From JBDTNQ01 sp039933635 (GTDB lineage: Bacteria > Acidobacteriota > Vicinamibacteria > Vicinamibacterales > SCN-69-37): DNA of 9,927 nucleotides. Position numbers and translations under genes: made by a program. Shown in pieces: positions 6,964 through 9,927 of the stretch. A model generated the notes under the pieces. The model saw only the letters and a list, made by a program, of their open reading frames with translations. It was not told where the DNA came from and ran no database searches. Numbering within the stretch: the stretch's first letter is position 1; each line of letters begins with the position of its first letter. The stretch lies in NCBI GenBank assembly GCA_039933635.1, contig JBDTNQ010000131.1, forward strand, positions 1 through 9,927, in the 5' to 3' direction.

Positions 6964-7127
6964 CGGCTTCGTTCCCCCCGCAAGTCCTCTTAGCCGCTCT
7001 CACCCTCACATCCTGCGCTGAGAATTTCCTCGGCGCGTCCGTCTGTGTCCCTGAACCGGGACGACGAAGCCGACGGGAACCCGTCGTGCCAGTGTCATAT
7101 CCGCTCCGCCGGTTCAAGGAGCCGTTG
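6964..7127 (+). promoter_or_regulatory. Upstream region of the methyltransferase operon with a 7-base palindrome
   Basis: Between the hairpin and the methyltransferase start lies a 164-base non-coding stretch. It contains the perfect inverted repeat CGACGGG-AA-CCCGTCG (7071-7086), 41 bases before the ATG, with a second option pairing ACGACG (7061-7066) with CGTCGT (7082-7087). The centre of the palindrome reads GGGAACCC, similar to the GGAAC -35 core of ECF promoters. The best downstream match, GTCAT at 7094, is somewhat too close for a standard ECF spacer. The palindrome could be an operator or a leader hairpin. No convincing sigma-70 promoter was found. Confidence 0.3.
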
Positions 7128-8150
7128 ATGAATCAGAGCCTTGCCGCCGCGCCCGACCCGCTCGAGCATCCAGCGGCGCTGCCCTTCCCGATGCGGGCGC
7201 GTGGGCGCCATCGTGATCTCGACGAGATCGTGTCGGACTTTCGCGAACTCGGAGGATACGCCCGCATCTCCGAGGCCGACGGGTCGCATCTCGCGATTTC
7301 CCTGAGCCACGAACTCGCTCACGCGCTGACCGAGCGTCAGCAGCGTCGCGGGTCTCGCGAGCAGATTCTCGAGCAGATTGAGCCGGCCAGGGCCGTCTAT
7401 GCGGAGTCGCCGTTCGTGCGGCGTCTGCAGACCTGGCCACGCGGTTATGCCGGCGACTTCGAAACGATCGAATATCTCCTCCAGCAGCAGAATCACGCGG
7501 AGCCAGGACGATTCGCCTACTGGCTCGAACGCTACGCGCTCGACAGCGCGATCGCGCAGCAGCATCGCAACAAGGTCGACCTCCAGGCCCGCGCCATCGT
7601 CGACGCCGCGCTGGTCTCGTCCACGCCGGAGGATGTGGCCAGGATCCTGGTGCTTGCCGCCGGCGGCAGCCCGGACCTCCGGCAGGTGCAGACGCTGCTG
7701 TCAACGTCGCGCGCGCACATCGTGCTCCTCGACCAGGACCCGGACGCGCTGGCGTTCAGCGCCGAGCAGTTGCCCCTGCTCCGCGAGCGCCTGTCACTTC
7801 TCAACCGGAATGTGGTGCGTGGGCTTCAGGATGCTCGCCGGTTCGGCCCCTACTCGCTCGTCGTGGCCGGCGGCCTCTTCGACTACCTGCCAGATCGCAT
7901 GGCCGTTCTCGTGCTCCGGCAGATTCGCGAGCGGTTGCTGCACGCCGGAGGTCGCGTGCTCTTCACCAACATCACCGAGCCGAATCCATATCGGTACTGG
8001 ATCGAGTACGTCGGCGAGTGGTGCCTCATCCACCGATCGGAGAGTGAAGTGCGAACGCTCTGTCATGAGGCGGGATTCGCCGACGAGTCGATCGAGGTCA
8101 AGAGCGATCGCACGGGCCTGGCCCGGATCGTCACGGGCACGGCCTCGTAG
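7128..8150 (+). CDS. Class I SAM-dependent methyltransferase, PhcB/3-hydroxypalmitate methyl ester type (tentative)
   Basis: Product of 340 residues, no signal peptide, cytoplasmic. The SAM-binding Rossmann part spans about 170-340: motif I ILVLAAGGSPDLRQ (173-186), motif II IVLLDQDPDAL (198-208), where the acidic residues would hold the SAM ribose, then YSLVVAGGLFDYLPDR (242-257) and GGRVLFTNITE (274-284). The N-terminal part is helical and carries LQTWPRGYAGDFETIEYL (100-117). The WPRGYxGD motif is familiar from proteins annotated as extracellular factor 3-hydroxypalmitic acid methyl ester biosynthesis. That family link is from memory; the methyltransferase fold is firm. The ATG at 7128 follows AAGGA (7116-7120). 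A start at 6960 would place the ATG inside the terminator hairpin. It is probably co-transcribed with the secreted protein 36 bases downstream. The substrate could be a fatty acid, a lipid or something else. Confidence 0.78.
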   Translation: MNQSLAAAPDPLEHPAALPFPMRARGRHRDLDEIVSDFRELGGYARISEADGSHLAISLSHELAHALTERQQRRGSREQILEQIEPARAVYAESPFVRRLQTWPRGYAGDFETIEYLLQQQNHAEPGRFAYWLERYALDSAIAQQHRNKVDLQARAIVDAALVSSTPEDVARILVLAAGGSPDLRQVQTLLSTSRAHIVLLDQDPDALAFSAEQLPLLRERLSLLNRNVVRGLQDARRFGPYSLVVAGGLFDYLPDRMAVLVLRQIRERLLHAGGRVLFTNITEPNPYRYWIEYVGEWCLIHRSESEVRTLCHEAGFADESIEVKSDRTGLARIVTGTAS

Positions 8151-8186
8151 GCCACAACCTTTCGTCAGTCACCATCAGGAGCCTCC

Positions 8187-9353
8187 ATGTCCCACAGTCG
8201 CGCCATTGTCATCTCCGTATTGCTGCTTCCTGTGTTCGGCCGGTCGGTCGCATACGCTCAGCAGACCCCTGACCCGATCGCCGCGCAGATCCAGTCATTT
8301 CGTGAACAGGAGCGAAAGACAGTCGCGCGTGAAGGAGCGCTCGATCTGAACATCGACAGCATTGTCTCCGCACCGAAGAACCAGATCGCGGTGGAGATCG
8401 GCAAGGATGGTGCGGCCACGGGTAAAGCACGCTTCGTCTTCGCCCCGTCGGGATCGGACTCGTCGTTTGACGTGGTGTTGAAGGGACCGATCTCGTCGGC
8501 GGGAGAAGGTCGCCCCCTCACGGAGCGAGGCCTTGGCAACGGCGCGACGGTTCGCTTCGGCTACAACCTGAATCTGTTCTCGCTCACGGTGTCGCCGGAA
8601 GGACGGGCTGCGGGGTTTTCGGATATCCACACGCTCGCGGCGGCTGTCAACGAAGTGTCCACGGCGAGCATCGACCGGCAGGAGAAGCTCGGTCCCCTAG
8701 CCAGGAACATGGCAGCCTCTGGTGATCTCCGCCGGCGGGCCATCGAGCGGGCCGTACACGTTGAGCATTCGCTCTTTCTCGCACTCTCGATTGAAGCGGG
8801 GCATCAGACCTACGCGTTCCTCAACAACGACTTGACGCCGGGGGACCCTGAAGCGCACACCGACACACAACGCAATGCGGGTATCGGCTACAGCCGAATG
8901 GACGGTGACAGCGGCAATCCGCTGTTCTTCTTCAGCGCCAACTACTCCGAAGGCGACCTCCACACAGCCGGCTCGTCGAGCCAGATATGCAGTCCATTCG
9001 GCGCAGCTTCATCGCTCAAATGCCAGACAGCCGTGCTTGGCAAGCCCGCGGCCGCCAAGACCCGCAGCGTCGAGGTGGACCTCCGGTCCTGGTCCTATGC
9101 CCAGCGCATCGGATTCAACCCGCGTTACGTGATTGATCGTGTCCGCGACAAGACGACGGGGGACACCCAGACAACCAGAACCACGGAGATCGCGATCTCC
9201 TACCTCATGTTCAAAAAGGACAAGGACGGCAACGACACGAATGCCCTCAACGTCGGCGCGTTCACCGGCGGCATCCGAATCGGCTACCAGCAGAGCCAGC
9301 AATCGGGCCCATTCGTGGCCATCTTCTTCGGAACGGTACTGGGCTCAGACTAG
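8187..9353 (+). CDS. Secreted protein, probable outer-membrane beta-barrel, function unknown
   Basis: Product of 388 residues. Residues 1-24 are a clear signal peptide (hydrophobic IVISVLLLPVF, then SVAYA before QQ), so the mature protein leaves the cytoplasm. The rest alternates polar and hydrophobic residues in strand-like stretches rich in aromatics: ATVRFGYNLNLFSLTV (120-135), NPLFFFSANYSEG (244-256), RSVEVDLRSWSYAQRIGF (293-310), EIAISYLMF (334-342), and a hairpin-like end FTGGIRIGY ... PFVAIFFGTVLG (359-387). This suggests an outer-membrane barrel, although the last residue is Asp and not the usual aromatic. A helical stretch lies at about 145-200. Two cysteines (268, 279) could form a disulfide. 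The ribosome binding site AGGAG (8177-8181) fits the ATG at 8187. I recognise no specific family. The short gap after the methyltransferase suggests one operon. Confidence 0.78.
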   Translation: MSHSRAIVISVLLLPVFGRSVAYAQQTPDPIAAQIQSFREQERKTVAREGALDLNIDSIVSAPKNQIAVEIGKDGAATGKARFVFAPSGSDSSFDVVLKGPISSAGEGRPLTERGLGNGATVRFGYNLNLFSLTVSPEGRAAGFSDIHTLAAAVNEVSTASIDRQEKLGPLARNMAASGDLRRRAIERAVHVEHSLFLALSIEAGHQTYAFLNNDLTPGDPEAHTDTQRNAGIGYSRMDGDSGNPLFFFSANYSEGDLHTAGSSSQICSPFGAASSLKCQTAVLGKPAAAKTRSVEVDLRSWSYAQRIGFNPRYVIDRVRDKTTGDTQTTRTTEIAISYLMFKKDKDGNDTNALNVGAFTGGIRIGYQQSQQSGPFVAIFFGTVLGSD

Positions 9354-9387
9354 GAGCTCATTCGCGGCACCGCCCCGCTGGCCGGCC
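9354..9387. other. Short convergent intergenic gap
   Basis: Only 34 bases separate the two convergent stop codons. The sequence contains the palindrome GGCCGGCC (9380-9387 region) but no convincing hairpin with a U-tract, so transcripts from both sides may overlap at their 3' ends. Confidence 0.4.
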
Positions 9388-9927
9388 CTACTTACTCCAC
9401 GGCGGCACAATGCTGTTCGAGCGCGCGTAGGCGATTGACTGGCCCAGGTGTTCGTGCTGGTCGAGCATCAGGATGAACACCGCGCCCTCCTTCGTCGTGT
9501 TGCGCCCGAAGAGCGTGACCGGCGTGGCCAGCGCGGCCGGCGACATCGTGGACAGCGCCTGCCCAACGGCCGCGTAGGAACTCTTTAGGGCTTCCTGCAA
9601 TGCGGCGGCATCAGTGATGGGCGCCGCGGCAGCCATGCCTGGCGCGGGACCACCGGCGCCGGCGAGCAGGCCTGCCAGCATCTTGTTCTCGGTGACGATC
9701 AGGTTGAACACCTCGCCCACCGATCGCACGCCCTGCCCGGGACGCCAGTCATACTTCCCGGCCATGACTCGAGCCAGGCCACTGAACTTGTCCGAGAGAT
9801 TCACCATGTCGCGCGCCATCGCCTGCACGGGCGTTGACATCGCCGCCGGCGCAGGAGCCGGCTGCTGCGCAAAGGCCGGTGCCGCACCGAGCGCACTGGC
9901 AAACGTGAGAACACCGATCGTGTTGCG
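9388..9927 (-). CDS. Exported DinB-like protein, 5' end beyond the window
   Basis: The frame runs open from the stop (TAG, 9388-9390 on this strand) to the right edge, so the gene is incomplete. An internal ATG at 9838-9840 is not the start: the 29 codons upstream encode RNTIGVLTFASALGAAPAFA followed by QQPAPAPAA, an evident signal-peptide core and cleavage site, so the protein is exported. The mature part has the helical pattern of DinB-like proteins: RPGQGVRSVGEVFNLIVTEN near the start and LDQHEHLGQSIAYARSNSIV then PPWS at the end, matching the common ending H-x-G-x-x-x-x-Y-x-R and I-V-P-P. In typical members three histidines bind a metal. Here the first position (within VGEVFNLIV) seems to be Leu and the second (LDQHEH) Asp, so the site may be degenerate. 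The Ala/Gly/Pro stretch AGAGGPAPGMAAAAP is a loop insertion. It converges on the secreted-protein gene 34 bases away. Role unknown. Confidence 0.78.
   Translation of the reverse strand, partial: RNTIGVLTFASALGAAPAFAQQPAPAPAAMSTPVQAMARDMVNLSDKFSGLARVMAGKYDWRPGQGVRSVGEVFNLIVTENKMLAGLLAGAGGPAPGMAAAAPITDAAALQEALKSSYAAVGQALSTMSPAALATPVTLFGRNTTKEGAVFILMLDQHEHLGQSIAYARSNSIVPPWSK

Noticed and set aside
6960..7127. Extended methyltransferase start at 6960 with a lipoprotein-like LTSC segment
   Set aside because: The ATG lies inside the strong hairpin, the extension is absent from what I know of the family, a SAM-dependent enzyme would be cytoplasmic, and ATG 7128 has a good ribosome binding site.
9388..9840. 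Cytoplasmic 150-residue DinB protein starting at ATG 9838-9840
   Set aside because: The 29 in-frame codons upstream encode a signal-peptide core and cleavage site, so the internal ATG is not the start.

Overview
The window is GC-rich (roughly two thirds G+C by eye), with tightly packed genes, short intergenic gaps and strong G/C preference at third codon positions. The gene types suggest a free-living Gram-negative bacterium, most likely an acidobacterium (Vicinamibacteria-like) or a similar high-GC phylum: a long-linker ECF sigma factor, a zinc-finger/TPR/CHAT anti-sigma protein, a secreted DinB-like protein and an outer-membrane-type secreted protein. The taxon is an inference from style, not a match. 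No rRNA, tRNA, insertion sequence, integrase or CRISPR array was seen, and no gene-free stretch exceeds about 210 bases.

Layout. (1) 42-1817, minus strand: a glycosyltransferase-like protein with a small N-terminal domain resembling PqqD/RRE winged helices, followed at the left edge by an inverted repeat. (2) 1818-1904: a divergent control region with a fair sigma-70-like promoter reading right. (3) 1905-6920, plus strand: a probable four-gene operon. It holds an ECF-like sigma factor, a 33-codon mini-ORF joined by ATGA overlaps on both sides, a 1086-residue membrane protein (zinc-binding anti-sigma domain, one membrane segment, TPR-like helices, C-terminal CHAT cysteine-peptidase domain with His and Cys in place), and a 271-residue protein of unknown function. 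A strong hairpin follows. (4) 7128-9353, plus strand: a probable two-gene operon of a class I SAM-dependent methyltransferase of the type often annotated as 3-hydroxypalmitate methyl ester synthesis, and a secreted, probably outer-membrane beta-barrel protein. (5) 9388-9927, minus strand: a convergent, incomplete gene for an exported DinB-like protein whose start lies beyond the right edge.

How the parts may work together. The most interesting unit is the sigma/anti-sigma-CHAT operon. The anti-sigma domain should hold the sigma factor at the membrane. The CHAT peptidase on the same polypeptide, probably on the periplasmic side, suggests a switch in which sensing through the TPR region leads to proteolysis and sigma release. 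This recalls the TPR-CHAT/Csx30/sigma logic of type III-E CRISPR systems, but without CRISPR and with protease and anti-sigma domain in one chain. The 33-residue peptide and the 271-residue protein are candidate partners, substrates or effectors. The functional links are inference; the domain content and gene order are read from the sequence.
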